A DNA stretch of 64,000 bases from Anthopleura xanthogrammica (GCA_964019055.1 OZ025224.1:4353376-4417375); one strand, 5' to 3'; numbered from the stretch's first letter, positions 1-11,410 are shown. Program-made: numbers and translations. The notes: generated from the sequence alone by a model not told the origin.

Positions 1-207
1 ATATCAAAATACAAATTTACAGTACAAATTACAGGTACAAGAAAATGAACCGAAAATGAAAAAAAAAAAAAAATTATACTATGTGCTGCTCGATTGGTTA
101 TTTATTTTTAAGTACTCATGGTACTTATTAATCAAATACAAATTATTATATGGTAAACGTTTTGTCTCCTTTTGTTCCTTAACTTAATAACTTAATCTTT
201 TCTGTAC

Positions 208-446
208 CTATCTGTTCGCATATTCGTCCAACAGTGTAGTGTAATGCCGCTTTGATTCTCTAAAAAAAAGATCATCAAGCAGAAGTTTCAATAAAATGTC
301 CAAGTACGAGAACTTATTTCGTACATTAATCCATCTAGGATATTATAAGACTCATTCATAATCAAAGAAATGAGGGTGTCTGCCATGTTTACCTGTTGAT
401 AGGCCAAGGATTCATATTCTGAATCCTGTTCCTCGTCAGACGCCAT
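208..446 (-). CDS. Duplicated CENPS exons 1-2 (partial copy)
   Basis: Exon 1 is 446-393 and exon 2 is 259-208. Both keep start codon, splice sites and phase. Exon 2 encodes the same 17 complete codons, and the same split phase, as the full gene at 19221 (peptide RIKAALHYTVGRICEQI). The inverted-duplication homology ends near 119, well before the position where exon 3 should lie. Either this is a truncated copy that could yield a short N-terminal histone-fold peptide, or it continues beyond the left edge. The window cannot decide which copy is ancestral. Confidence 0.7.
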
Positions 447-1510
447 CTTGGATTTGTTTTTCCCGCGCTAATTCTACCACAGGGAACCCAAAATAGTTAC
501 TAGCATGCAAGTTACCACAGGTAACCCACGCATACAATTTCGAAATAATTTTAGGTTTATTGGGTTTTTAGATTCAGTTAGTGCACGGACTGTAGGACAC
601 AAAAAATCTTTGAATAAGTTGTAGTTTTCTTATGTGATCCTGCTATGCGTGTCCACCATGTTTGTTTTTCGCGCATTACAAGGGAATGGGTACTATTGAG
701 GAGTACTTCCGCAGACCAAATAGTGCGAGGGCACAATGTCACGAAACCAAGCTAGCATCCATCCTTAACTATATTCTGAAAAACCCTTCGACATAAGCTG
801 TAAAGAGCAGAAACCCCATATAAGGAAACTAGCTATGGCAGTCATCCAAATAAGGAAACTAGCTGGTTTCCCGAAAAAAGAGTGGATAGTTTCCCCTAAC
901 TATTTTTGCAGCACTTCTCGTAGGTGCAGGCGTATGTATTGTTGCTTACTTTTCACGAGTAAAGAACTTGAATTAAACACGAAACTGTTTTACGCCGTGG
1001 TAATTTGTTTAATGTAAATGTAAATAATTCGCTTTATATTTTGCTGTCACATTGTAGATCGTAGATAGTTGAATCATAGGTATCTTAAATTTCATTTATA
1101 TCGTATTTCGATTTGCAGTGGTTGGTTCCCCCCGGACTAAATCAGACGATTATCTCACGATTTTTTTGTTTTTGTTTCTTGTCTACTTCCAAAACTTCCG
1201 GTTTATCTCAGCGCGCGCGCGCGTCCTGGCGAAAATTTCCCGCCCTTTTCAATATATCCCGTACTCGAGCAATTTTACAGGATACCCGAAAATTCCATAT
1301 TCAGTTTTGGAGAGAAAAAGATGCCTAAATATTGTGTCGTTACCCATTGACACTTCCTTCTTATCTTCCCTTAGATTCTTTGAGAACTGTCAAAGTCCGC
1401 TCACCCCGATGACGTCATAGACCAAGTCTGTTGGTGACGTGTCAAGTACCGTCTCAAAACCTCTTTCTACCAACTGGTTGTTTTGCTGTTTCTTGAAGGC
1501 TGGCAATATA
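447..1510. promoter_or_regulatory. Divergent promoter region, left arm
   Basis: Gap of 1064 bp between the CENPS-copy start (minus) and the methyltransferase start (plus). Only the two ends match the right arm: about 460-580 next to CENPS and about 1295-1510 next to the methyltransferase. The middle shows no clear match to its counterpart. A GC-alternating tract lies at 1210-1223. No TATA box was recognised. Confidence 0.5.
1410..1417. promoter_or_regulatory. CRE palindrome TGACGTCA before methyltransferase
   Basis: A perfect TGACGTCA ends 94 bp before the ATG at 1511. The same site lies at the same distance before the right-arm gene (18235-18242). A half-like TGACGTGT follows closely in both. 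Known as a CREB/ATF binding site; its use here is inferred. Confidence 0.4.
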
Positions 1511-4500
1511 ATGGAAGAAAACAAACCATTTGTAAGTATGATTCGGTTCAATTCAAACGAAACCATAATACTACTGTTTTAAAAGCAGGGTTCATAGCTA
1601 GATAGCTTGAATTTATATCAGGGATCGCTATACAATTAAGGTCAGCCAACAGAGCAAACAAGGTGGCAAATCACGGCGGTGTCAAAAACTAACAAGGGAG
1701 CACGGCAGAATCCTTTTTGAATGCTGATTATTTTGATCTTATATCTATTTAACGATATAAAAATATCCAGCATTCGAAAAGGATTCTGCCGTGCTCCCTT
1801 GTCCCTAACTGCTGCTTTGGGAATGAAGGCGATGTTTTACATGGTTTTACCACACCAGAGTGAAGTTGGTGTCAGATTTTTGACTCAGATTTTTGACTCA
1901 GATTTTTGGATCTGTTGATTTTTTAAGTGCTCTATATTCGAAGTATAGTCTGGAATCAAGATAAAACCTTTACAACGCTTTAGATATAAGACAGTTCTTG
2001 AAAATGGTGGCCATTGGAGATCGAAGCAATCACTTCAAAGAAAACAAAGTGCAGTTTCAGATTTTTTTGGAGCTGTGTTATCTACTATCATAATTAAAGG
2101 GACTTCGTGCCACGAATACTTTAGTAGTACTGCTTCCAAATATCAGGCTACAGCCCTTTTAATTGAACATCAATATACTTCGAACTATCTATAGTGAGAA
2201 AGAAATAACTATGTACAAACGTTGAATAATATATAATATCTTCGCGCACAAAGAAATATAACTTGCTGTCAGATAAATAGCGGCGTGCTTTATAACTGCA
2301 CACAGACGCGCGCGCGCGTTTTCTCTTTCTACACTTATAATGATAATGATAATTTGTTTATATAGCGCTATTTCCAGCAGTTCAATGGCGCTGCGCTAGA
2401 GACAGTAAAAAATGGTATTTTTTATACAATTCAAGTCGCACATACATCAGCCGCGTGATAACAAAATTATGTCAAATTTGATGCTTATGAAAACAGCCTT
2501 TTTGCATGTGCGACCAGGGTTAGAGATCAAAAATGTTTCATTCAAACCTGGGTTTTAAGTTTCGAATTCCAAGGTCATATTTCCAAATTTGTTTGATCAT
2601 TGCAGATATCTAGATCTGGTGTTGATTGAGTTTCTTTAAAAAAATACTTGAGCGAGGTGGCAAGCCTTGGTAAAATGATGAGTCACTAGCTAATGCATGC
2701 AAATTTATTGATCTTTGCTTAAGCATCAATTTTTAGGACTTCATGTAAATATGCACTGACTTTGATCCATTCCAGGTTCCTCATAGTCACTTTCCGTACG
2801 GCGAGATTGGTTCTGGATGTTTTTCAACTCATAGCATTACTACTCGTCAAGTGGTTAAAACGGCGACCCCATTGGTTCTGAGAGAACTTGATGATATGGC
2901 CCTAGAAAAACTGTCTGTGGTGACCCTAGTGGATTATGGGACGGCTGATGGTGGAAATTCGATGAGTCTTATCTACGCATGCGTCAAAGCAATACGAGAA
3001 AAATATGGAGCTGAACTGGCGATCAATGTGATCTACGAAGACCAACCAGTCAATGATTTCACGTCTGTGTTCTTGAGAACACAAGGTAAGGTCCGGTTTA
3101 AACGCCGATCTTCTCATAAGCCGAACCTAATACCGTGAATTAAGTTCATGAGAAGTACGACGTCTGTATCAATTAAGTTCGACAAACTGTATCAAGATTT
3201 ATAAAATAATTTAGATAGTACGCGCGCTCTCATTGGTCAAAATGCGTGTTGGATGAGGCTATCTAAACATGCTCACGTCATCTGTGGATTGGTGGATGGC
3301 GCACGTATGGAGAATTGTTATTCTTATCAGCAATTAAAATGCCGATTTAGCCTCAAAAAATATTTAATAAAAGAAATAAAAGACGATTTTCCGTGTTATA
3401 TAGCCTGATCTAAACACTTGTGATGTTGTTGCTCGTCTTCTCCCAACATCACGCGTGTTTAGATCAGGCTATATAACACGGAAAATCGTCTTCTATTTCT
3501 TAACTATCGACTCAGCCGTAGCCAGCGTGATCTCACGCACGATTTCAAGATGGCGGCCGGCTGATGTGTATTAATTCCTTTCCTTCATATCTTACTCTTA
3601 CATATATATATATATATATATAACATTATCCTTAAGTCTGACCCCACAATGACTCAAATACTAATAGGTTATCTGGCTAGTTTAAAGTGGGACGACGATG
3701 AAATCAACGAAATTCATATTTTTACATTTTTGACATCCTCCTAGCATTCACACTAATATATTAAAGCCATTTTGTGGTGAAATAAAGGGAACGTTCTCAA
3801 AACAAGTTCTATTTATTGGATTTCGCTTTCCGCCATTATTCAAACGTTCTCTTTGTGACGTCAGTTTGCCACTATTGATAACCCTCATGGCTTGTTGTCA
3901 TATGCGGATATTCTGTAATTGAGGTTTCTTTCTTGAAAATAAAGCAAAGAAGACGCGTTGTGGAGCAAGAATGTAGCAATAAGTCCTAAACCTGGACGCT
4001 AAAACCAAAGCGTTGAGTAACTGACGTCACGGGTAGGAACGAGATGGATTATTGACGGAAAATATTCTTAGACAATTCAACTCAGAATTTTAGCTATTAT
4101 TATTTTGTTTTTCTCTTTTTTAACATCGGGTTTCTCTTTCTCTTAACTATTTTTGTAATTTGTCATCAAAAAAATGTCGTTTGGAAAAGGTTCAATTTTC
4201 ATCGTCGTCCGACTTTAAGTAAGAGATAAATACCGACCATGGAGGCAATAAGCCATAGGAAGCCCAAGGGCTTTATAGGCTTATTACTGACATTTGAGGT
4301 ATTTATCTGGCTTATTGTATACAGCTATTTCAAAAAACGTTCAAGACTGAATACTACATACTGAATAGTACATTCCAAGACCAAAGGGCATTGTGGGTCC
4401 AATTAATTGGAAATAAAAAGTAAATATACAGCGATTTGCTCTCTATATGTAGCTAGTATATTGTTTCGGATGGAATACACAGAAAATAAGATAAATAATT

Positions 4501-7103
4501 ATTATCTATTTTACTTTAGACAATATCACATGACCCAAAATGCATTTCGGTCTTGGAATGCACTATTCAGTATGCAGTATTCAACGTTTTTTGAAATAGC
4601 TGTGTATATCTAATGAGGTTTTCATAACACGGCAAATCCCTAGAGAAAATAGTGTGATGATGTTGACGCACTTGCTGTAGTGAGCATGCGTAGATTGTGA
4701 ATTAGCACTTTCACTGTTTTCGCTCATCCCACACGGAGTAGTCGACGTGGCAATGTGTTGTCATCAACTAGTTCTTTCTAAATTTTTTCGGGACATACGA
4801 CATTACTATCTGCATTTTTATCTATGCTTTTCCATCCAAGGTTTGATTCCTGGTCCTCGCAGTTTTCTCCTAGACTTCCCCAACGTGTTCGTCATGGCCA
4901 GCGGTACAAATTTCTACGATCAGTGTTTCCCAAGTAATAGCGTGACATTAGGGTTCTCTTCCACTTGTGTACATTGGTTGCGTGACAAGCCTTGTGACAT
5001 GACTGGAACGACATTTCACCTATTCATTAATGTACCAGAGGAAAAGGAGAAGTTCCGAGCACAAGCCGAAAAAGACTGGGAATTATATCTAACGAAAAGA
5101 GCGGCTGAGCTTAGCCCAGGTAAGGTTTTGGGAACTGATTTTGCCTGATCAAACATTACACTTCCTTTTACAAGAATATTTTTTCACGAAATAACCTGCA
5201 CAGCTGGACCGTAATGCCATCAGTATTGAGTCTCAGTCTAGGACTGAACACACTTTAGTTTTCTGATATTTCCCCTGCGGTCTATTCATCTTAAGGAAGA
5301 AGTATGGTACTTGCGGAGTTAGCCGTGGATGAACATGGCCAGTATGTAGGACACACGTTTGACACCAAAATATGTCTTATTCAAACGCTAACAACACTTT
5401 GGAAATCACTTATAGATGACGGGATGATCACCAAGGTACGTACGCTTAGAATGGGAGAAATCTTAAGGAGGCTTTAAACGGTTTTTCTTGGACGTGCGCC
5501 CGCTTTATGGATGCTCACAAAAACCGCTAAAATAAAAGGAAAAATGTGCTAAATGATTTAACATCCACCTGAAACGATTAGAACTTTGAACAACAAAGGC
5601 TGTCATGAAGAAAAAGTAAGAAATATCTTTATAGAACTGCTTTTCGTTTTAGACGGAGAAGTCGGCTTTCCATACGATTGACGTCACACTTAAAAGCTCT
5701 ATTGAGATTGATTGATTAGTGGATTGTTTAGTTAGTGGATTGATAAGTCGGTTGCTCGATTGGTAATTTGGTAGGTGGGTGGATGGGTGGGTGGGTTGAT
5801 GGATGGATGGATGGATGGATGGATGGATGGATGGATGGATGGATGGATGGATGGATGGATGGATGGGTGGGTGGGTGGGTGGATGGATGGATTGATGGAT
5901 GGATGGATGGATGGATGGATGGATGGGTGGGTGGGTGGGTGGGTGGGTCGATGGATGGATGGATGGATGGATGGATGGATGGATGGATGGATGGATGGAT
6001 GGATGGATGGATGGATGGATGGATGGATGGGTGGGTGGATGGATGGATGGATGGATGGATGGATGGATGGATGGATGGATGGATGGATGGATGGATGGAT
6101 GGATGGATGGGTGGGTGGGTTGGTAGGTGGGTGGAAGGATGGATGGATGGGTGGGTGTTTGACTCAGTCATTAACTCTATACTTCCGCCTTTCCTTCCTC
6201 TATCTGACAGGACGAGTTCAACAAAACCAATTTCATCTCTTACTTCAGAACGGTAGACGAGTTTAAGAAGCCATTCAAGTGTTCTGACTCGCCTGTTGTC
6301 AAAGCAGGTCTTGAGTTGGTTTCCATAGAAACGAAAATCACGCCTTGTCCACATAAGGAAAAATGGATGAAAGAAAAAGGAGATGCCAAACAACATGCAA
6401 AGAAATATGTAGAAAGTTTTCGACCGTGGAGCAACAGCACATTCCTTTCAGGTGAATGATAACTATAGAATCACTCAGCTAGAAAATCGCTGAACTCGTT
6501 AATAAAAACAGGAGTGGGAAACGGAAAACGAGGAATGAGGAACGAGGTCTAAAAAAAGCACTCGCATATAAAAATATGAAGCGAACTACAGAAAATCTGT
6601 TTCAAGAAATTGATAAAGGAAAGGTTTAAGATACCTTGAAGCTAAAATATTTATGGAAAACACGAAATAATGACAATCGACTATTGAGGAACTTTATTTT
6701 TTGGGTTCCCTGTCATTCAAATTTCACCTGTAGTTTCCAAAGTGCATTTTTATGTGCACGGGGTACTCAGATTTAACTGGAATTCCAGCTGTAATACCTT
6801 CGAACCTTAAGCTAAAACATATGAAAAATTCAGCTTGATTTATTGAGCAAGCGCTGTATTCCATTCCTTATTTTCCTATTCCCCGATTTAGTACCTTCTC
6901 AGCCACGACGTCAGTCAGTTTCTTTAGTTTCTACTTCAACATCATTTTCCTTTTTCTCAGGATTATTGGATTCTCGTTCTGCCGAAGAGAAATCTAAGAT
7001 CGTCGATGAGTTGTATCACCGTTACGAAGCTGAGGTCGCCAAGTGCCCTGATGATCATGGAATTGCTTATGTTAACGCTTACTTGGTCATACGAAAGCGT
7101 TGA
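1511..7103 (+). CDS. SABATH-type carboxyl methyltransferase, copy 1
   Basis: Exons are 1511-1531, 2776-3085, 4841-5119, 5296-5435, 6211-6451 and 6961-7103. All junctions are GT-AG and phases agree, giving 377 aa, the usual size for the SABATH (Methyltransf_7) family of SAM-dependent carboxyl or N-methyltransferases. Motifs seen: SAM-binding DYGTADGG (residues 60-67, in place of plant DLGCSSGPN); YEDQPVNDF (94-102), matching the family FNDLPx[18 protein letters not shown] (132-145) and SSTCVHWL (150-157), matching the SFYxRLFPxxS and LHWLS substrate loops; and a C-terminal [13 protein letters not shown] helix. No signal peptide, so probably cytosolic. Substrate is unknown; plant relatives methylate small carboxylic acids such as salicylate, jasmonate or farnesoate. 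Intron 1 holds a hairpin MITE, intron 2 two private insertions, intron 4 the ATGG array. Confidence 0.87.
1692..1802. mobile_element. Hairpin MITE in methyltransferase intron 1 (left)
   Basis: A 111-bp near-palindrome beginning ACAAGGGAGCACGGCAGAAT and ending with its complement. It is present at the same place in the right arm (17850-17960), so it inserted before the inverted duplication formed. Confidence 0.75.
3196..3505. mobile_element. Left-arm-only insertion with hairpin
   Basis: The right arm joins the flanking sequences directly (CAAGAT next to CTATCGACTCAG), so these roughly 310 bases are a left-specific gain or a right-specific loss. Bases 3371-3501 fold on themselves (AAGAAATAAAAGACGATTTT against its complement). 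Confidence 0.6.
3602..3622. repeat. TA dinucleotide microsatellite
   Basis: About ten TA units in intron 2 of the left methyltransferase gene. Confidence 0.9.
4318..4608. mobile_element. MITE with ~80-bp inverted ends, left arm only
   Basis: Starts TACAGCTATTTCAAAAAACG and ends with the complement. The inverted similarity continues through ACATACTGAATAGT and CCAAGACC. It has no counterpart in the right arm. A second small hairpin (about 4225-4310, GATAAATACC arms) adjoins it. Confidence 0.7.
5773..6155 (+). repeat. ATGG tetranucleotide microsatellite (left)
   Basis: ATGG/GTGG units fill intron 4 of methyltransferase copy 1. Four reading frames stay open (WMDG or HPSI peptides), but these are artefacts. 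The right arm has a shorter, more degenerate equivalent at 12545-12838. Confidence 0.95.
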
Positions 7104-7802
7104 TGTACAGAATGTAACGGTAGCCCGCAATAAGTGCAACAAATCTACCTATTTTATTCAAACAAGAAATGCTTTGCAAGTATTTCCAAGAGATTCAAAC
7201 GACAAATCCACGGCGGCTATGCTGGTGGTATTGTATTATTATTGAAGGCTATAAAAAATCATACCACCAACATGGCGACGATGATGTAACATGCAAGCGC
7301 ATATAACAAAAGAGGCCTTTCAAAATTATGATTGGAAATGGCGCAAATTCTATCGAGAAAATTGTGATTCATTTTGTATTTTCCTATAGCCTCGCATCCA
7401 AGATAATTTTGACAGAGGTCTATAGATAATCATAAGGACTGGTGTCAACTCAGTTAATACTAATATGCTTTATTTCTAGCCACTGGCTATTTAGTGCTAC
7501 CCTCGTAAAAACAAGGAGTGTTTTTCTTAGAGCGCTGTTTCCTAATAAACCAAAAAGCGCTTTACAATAAATATTAATTAAGGGAAAAAAATAGCTAATG
7601 AATTACTTAGATATATTAACAATAAAACTAGTTAACTGACGTTTAGCGAGTGCTGCTGAATATTTCTACATGGTACAATCAGTTAGCCACCTTAAGAGAG
7701 TGTTTGGGGTTTTAGGAAAGAATAGTAACCAAACAGGCATACAATACAAACATACATAATACAAACATTAAAAGCGTGAAACAGAAAGTGATATTTTATA
7801 TG

Positions 7803-8028
7803 TTAGTAAGAAGCCAAAGTTTTAGCTCATGTTGAGTATAGGAGAAATGGCATTAAATATAAAATTCAATATTTTATAAGGATTTGTATGGGAAATATGC
7901 TCTGGTGGGCAAGCTTTGCACACCAGAGCATATTTTTTATACAAATCCTTTTAAAATATTGAATTTTAAATTTAATGCCATTTCCCTTGTGCTACATTTT
8001 AGGAGCCGATTTTTCGCCTTCTTACTAA
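7803..8028. mobile_element. Hairpin MITE at left end of spacer
   Basis: Ends TTAGTAAGAAG and CTTCTTACTAA. The inner arms (GAAATGGCATTAAATATAAA and complement, continuing through GGATTTGTAT and GCTCTGGTG) pair over about 110 bp. Confidence 0.75.
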
Positions 8029-8032
8029 TGTT

Positions 8033-8384
8033 GAGGTGCTCTTTTCATTGCTAATGTTCATTTTGACACAGCTGTTTGATTTAAAAGGGGTAGGTTTCCC
8101 GTGTCCTGTTGTTGCAAAAGGCCTATTAGTACTACTTGTTTCACGGGTATAATATTTGTACTCTAGTATGTAGTAGTGCTAAATCATGCTTATTTCTTTT
8201 CATTTCTGTTTTTTAAGATAACTAGCACTATTAGTACTAAATAACGTATCGCACAATTTTAGTGTTGTTACACTATCAGTTTGATTTTGTGAATGAACTG
8301 TAGGATAACCTGAAAATGTAACACAATGAAATGCAAAGCACAGTTGTCATTTATTATAAATAACGTGTGAATATATGAAGCCCC
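8033..8384. other. Unassigned spacer sequence
   Basis: AT-rich sequence between the MITE and the 130-bp repeats. I see no gene or repeat structure in it. It may belong to the 5' region of the retroelement that follows. Confidence 0.4.
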
Positions 8385-8448
8385 ATTTCAGGGAATAACT
8401 GTAACAACATAAAAGCAAATAAATCCATAAAAATATTTGAATATACAA

Positions 8449-8690
8449 TAATTTGTTAATTCTAAATAAATTGAAAATATCAAACCCTATCAAAGGGGAT
8501 AAATGTATAAAAATATGTGAATATACAACCCAATTCAGGGATAAACTTTAACAGTATCGTGTAATCGAAATGACATATTTCTTTGTTAATTTTAAATAAA
8601 TTGAAAATATCAAACCCTTTCAAAGGGGATAAATGTATAAAAATATGTGAATATACAACCCAATTCAGGGAATAAACTTTAACAGTTTCA
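8449..8690 (+). repeat. 130-bp tandem repeats upstream of RT ORF
   Basis: Two nearly complete units start with TTTGTTAATT at 8452 and 8582, a 130-bp period. A degenerate third lies before them (about 8385-8448). They sit about 50 bp before the RT reading frame and resemble the 5' monomers some LINEs use as promoters; that role is inference. Confidence 0.8.
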
Positions 8691-8740
8691 AGTATTAAAA
8701 TCAAGCATATTACAATAAGCTCAACCAAGATCTAACAGCA

Positions 8741-10927
8741 ATGACATTGCTGTTGTCATTATGCACAATTGTTGCATTTACAGTTAATAGCATCTCAAGG
8801 ATCAATCCAGATATCCAACAAAGATTAACAGAGAAACTGGATAGAGCATTCCAGGGACTTGAATGTAATGAAATGAATGAATTGAATGAGCGAATAGTAA
8901 CAACGGTAATCAAAAATGTTGATGAGGTTTGCCCGAAAATTGATCCAGTAAAGAAGAAAGAACCTTGGGAAGATATAATCCTTCAACAACAGATGAGAAG
9001 CTTACAAAATTGTACTAAACATGATGATATGAGAAAGCTTCAGAAAACGATCAAGAAGCGAAGAAGAGAGTTGAAGAATAATTATTACAAGGAAATGGCG
9101 GAGAACATCAACACAGCAGCAGAAGCAAGGATGGTTGAGAGGGAATTTGCAATTGCAAAAAAGTACTCTGTACTAAAATCCAAATCCAAATTATTGATAT
9201 CAAATGAAAAACTGAAGATACACTTTGAAGATCATTTCAAGGCACGACAATTACCACTCCCACCTGAGCTTGCAAACCCAAATGAGTACCCACATCTGAT
9301 GGATGAAGTAGTATATATCAACGAAGATCCTCCCGATGAACAGGAAATAAAAAGGGTTTTGAAGAGTTTTAAGAACAACAAAAGTGCTGGGACTGATAAC
9401 CTGAAAACGGAGGGACTGAAATACAATGAAAGTAAGAACTTGGTGAGCGTGATCCTTACGTTGATAAAATTGATCTGGACTTGTGTTCAGGTCCCAAACT
9501 CATGGCTACACTCCAGCATCACCTGTCTCTATAAAAAAGGCAAAAAGAGCATAGCAGCGAACTATCGTGGATTATCTATTGGAGCAAATATGAGCCGTAT
9601 CCTTGCAAAGATTATTATTAACAGATTACAAGGTGCATATGAAACACACATCAGCGAGTGTCAGTATGGATTTCGTCACAATCGATCTACATCAGATGGA
9701 ATCTTCATTGTAAAGACAGTGATTGAGAAATATGGAGGACCCCTGATCATAATGTATGTTGATCTTAGTGCAGCATATGACCATATACCACGTAATTTTC
9801 TTTTCCGAGTACTGCAGATACGAACAGGAGCCACTTATTTGGTAGCCATACTACAAAAATTATATGAAGGCACCACCGCGTCGATACAGGGAATGAAAGA
9901 AAAGTTTGATGTGCTCATAGGATGTAGACAAGGTGGACAAGAATCTCCATGCTTGTTCAACTACTACTTTGACTACGTTCTGAAAGTGGCCGCCTATGAA
10001 ATTGACAAAGCCTTTCCTGATGGCTGGGGTATCAATCTCGAATTCAATATCCCGTATATGTGCACCAACAGGGAGCAGCGGCGTGGTGGAAGAATGCGTG
10101 GAGTGGAGATAATGAGGTGGATACTGTATGCAGATGATGCTGCTCTTTTCTGTAAAACAACGAGTGAGGCACAGCAACTTCTCACCATAATAGATAATGT
10201 GTGCCAACAATTTGGGCTTCAAATTTCATTCAAGAAGACCAAAACACAGGTATTTAATGATGACGATCTTGCAAAACAGCCAACACTATTCAGCATTAAC
10301 AATCAAGTCGTGGAAAATGTCAGAGAATTCATGTACCTAGGGCAAATGATAACAACTGAGGAAAAGGGATGTTTCACTGAAATTCGTGTGGCCAGGGCAA
10401 ATGCAAAATTCAATGAGCTTTGCACTGTCTTAACGGATAATAATGTCAACCTGTGCACAAGACGGAAAATTCTGGAAGCATGTGTTAGATCGCGGTTAAT
10501 TTATGGTACACAAGCATGGTTTCCTAACGAACAACAACTAAATAGACTTGAAGTTTGTTGGCACCAGATACTACGGAGCATGGTAAAAGGAGGATGGAAA
10601 AGAAAGAAAGCATCAGAAGATTCAGAAGAAGTTTACAGCTTTGTCTACACAAATGATGAAATCCAGAATATCATGAAGACGATACCCCTCAGAGATTTCA
10701 TTTACTCACAATATCTGAAGTACATTGCGCATATATGTAGAGCTGACAACAGTGCAATCACAAAGAAGGTCCTATTTGCGAAGCCGAGTAGGAGATATTA
10801 CAGGGATCCATGGATAAAGATCGGACAGTTGATGGGAACATCAATGGACCAGGCAAAGAGATTGACACAGTCCAAAAAGGAGTTCAGCAGAGTGATCCAC
10901 CAGCGATTCACTCTGGCTCTTCGTTGA
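8741..10927 (+). CDS. Non-LTR (LINE-like) reverse transcriptase
   Basis: Uninterrupted 728-codon frame. RT motifs in order: NYRGLSIGANMSRILAKII (about 275-295), QYGFRHNRSTSDGI (about 308), MYVDLSAAYDHIP with the first catalytic Asp near 340, RQGGQESPCLFNYYF (about 396), the YADDAALF catalytic box near 463, then LQISFKKTKT. A thumb-like RKILEACVRSRLIYG segment and a basic C-terminus follow. I see no apurinic endonuclease domain before the RT and no RNase H or zinc knuckle after it. The element is therefore probably 5'-truncated or a reduced LINE, although the RT frame itself is intact. An AATAAA lies at 10946-10951. It occupies the spacer between the two inverted arms. Confidence 0.9.
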   Translation: MTLLLSLCTIVAFTVNSISRINPDIQQRLTEKLDRAFQGLECNEMNELNERIVTTVIKNVDEVCPKIDPVKKKEPWEDIILQQQMRSLQNCTKHDDMRKLQKTIKKRRRELKNNYYKEMAENINTAAEARMVEREFAIAKKYSVLKSKSKLLISNEKLKIHFEDHFKARQLPLPPELANPNEYPHLMDEVVYINEDPPDEQEIKRVLKSFKNNKSAGTDNLKTEGLKYNESKNLVSVILTLIKLIWTCVQVPNSWLHSSITCLYKKGKKSIAANYRGLSIGANMSRILAKIIINRLQGAYETHISECQYGFRHNRSTSDGIFIVKTVIEKYGGPLIIMYVDLSAAYDHIPRNFLFRVLQIRTGATYLVAILQKLYEGTTASIQGMKEKFDVLIGCRQGGQESPCLFNYYFDYVLKVAAYEIDKAFPDGWGINLEFNIPYMCTNREQRRGGRMRGVEIMRWILYADDAALFCKTTSEAQQLLTIIDNVCQQFGLQISFKKTKTQVFNDDDLAKQPTLFSINNQVVENVREFMYLGQMITTEEKGCFTEIRVARANAKFNELCTVLTDNNVNLCTRRKILEACVRSRLIYGTQAWFPNEQQLNRLEVCWHQILRSMVKGGWKRKKASEDSEEVYSFVYTNDEIQNIMKTIPLRDFIYSQYLKYIAHICRADNSAITKKVLFAKPSRRYYRDPWIKIGQLMGTSMDQAKRLTQSKKEFSRVIHQRFTLALR

Positions 10928-11226
10928 CTAGGTCAACAACAGAGAAATAAACTGTACTGTACTGTAGTATGCAAATTAGAGGGGAACAGTACGTGGTGGG
11001 CCAAGATTAGAACTAGGGACTAGTATGCAAAAGAGAAAGAAAGTGAGGGGGCAACAGCCCACCAGCTAGGCCCCCGGCTCCTACTTCCCTGCATAAACAA
11101 TTGAGCAAAAATACAATGCTTTAGTACAAATACCTAAGACGTTTACAGCGTTTTGAAGGATTTGTATGACATTGAGAAGCGAGGCCTTGCCACTCTCGTT
11201 TTCACATTTTTGGCACATCAGTTTGC
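10928..11226 (+). mobile_element. Probable 3' tail of the retroelement
   Basis: Contains AATAAA 19 bp after the stop codon and a short ACTGT repeat (about 10951-10967). No poly-A tail or target duplication was found, so the element's end is undefined. Confidence 0.4.
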
Positions 11227-11410
11227 CTTCTTACTTTGAAACTGCGATCTTGTGATCTAATTCACTTGTGATCTTACAGAAGGGTCCTCGAGTAAATCTT
11301 CTTGCATAAATCCAATGTCTACTTAGTTAAAGAATTATTTATTTTGTCATCAACTGAAAGATCACAAGTGAATTAGATCACAAGATCGCAGTTTTAAAGT
11401 AAGAAGACAA
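11227..11410. mobile_element. Hairpin MITE at right end of spacer
   Basis: The arms (CTTCTTACTTTGAAACTGCG and complement, continuing through ATCTAATTCACTTGTGATCTT) pair across an 80-base loop. The CTTCTTACT edge recalls the ends of the MITE at 7803-8028, but in opposite orientation. Confidence 0.7.

Larger units (their letters stand above)
119..7290 (+). repeat. Left arm of large inverted duplication
   Basis: This stretch matches the reverse complement of about 11425-19770. Matching landmarks are CENPS exons 1-2, an internal 111-bp hairpin (1692-1802 versus 17850-17960), all six methyltransferase exons with equal lengths for exons 1-5, and the ATGG microsatellite. Similarity stops near 119 on the outside and near 7290 on the inside. 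Scattered substitutions and private insertions (about 3196-3505, 4318-4608) show the arms are old enough to have diverged, which argues against an assembly copy. Confidence 0.9.

Noticed and set aside
5768..6396. WMDG and HPSI open frames over the ATGG array
   Set aside because: Microsatellite artefacts. Only the 6211-6451 part, in another frame on the plus strand, is a true exon.
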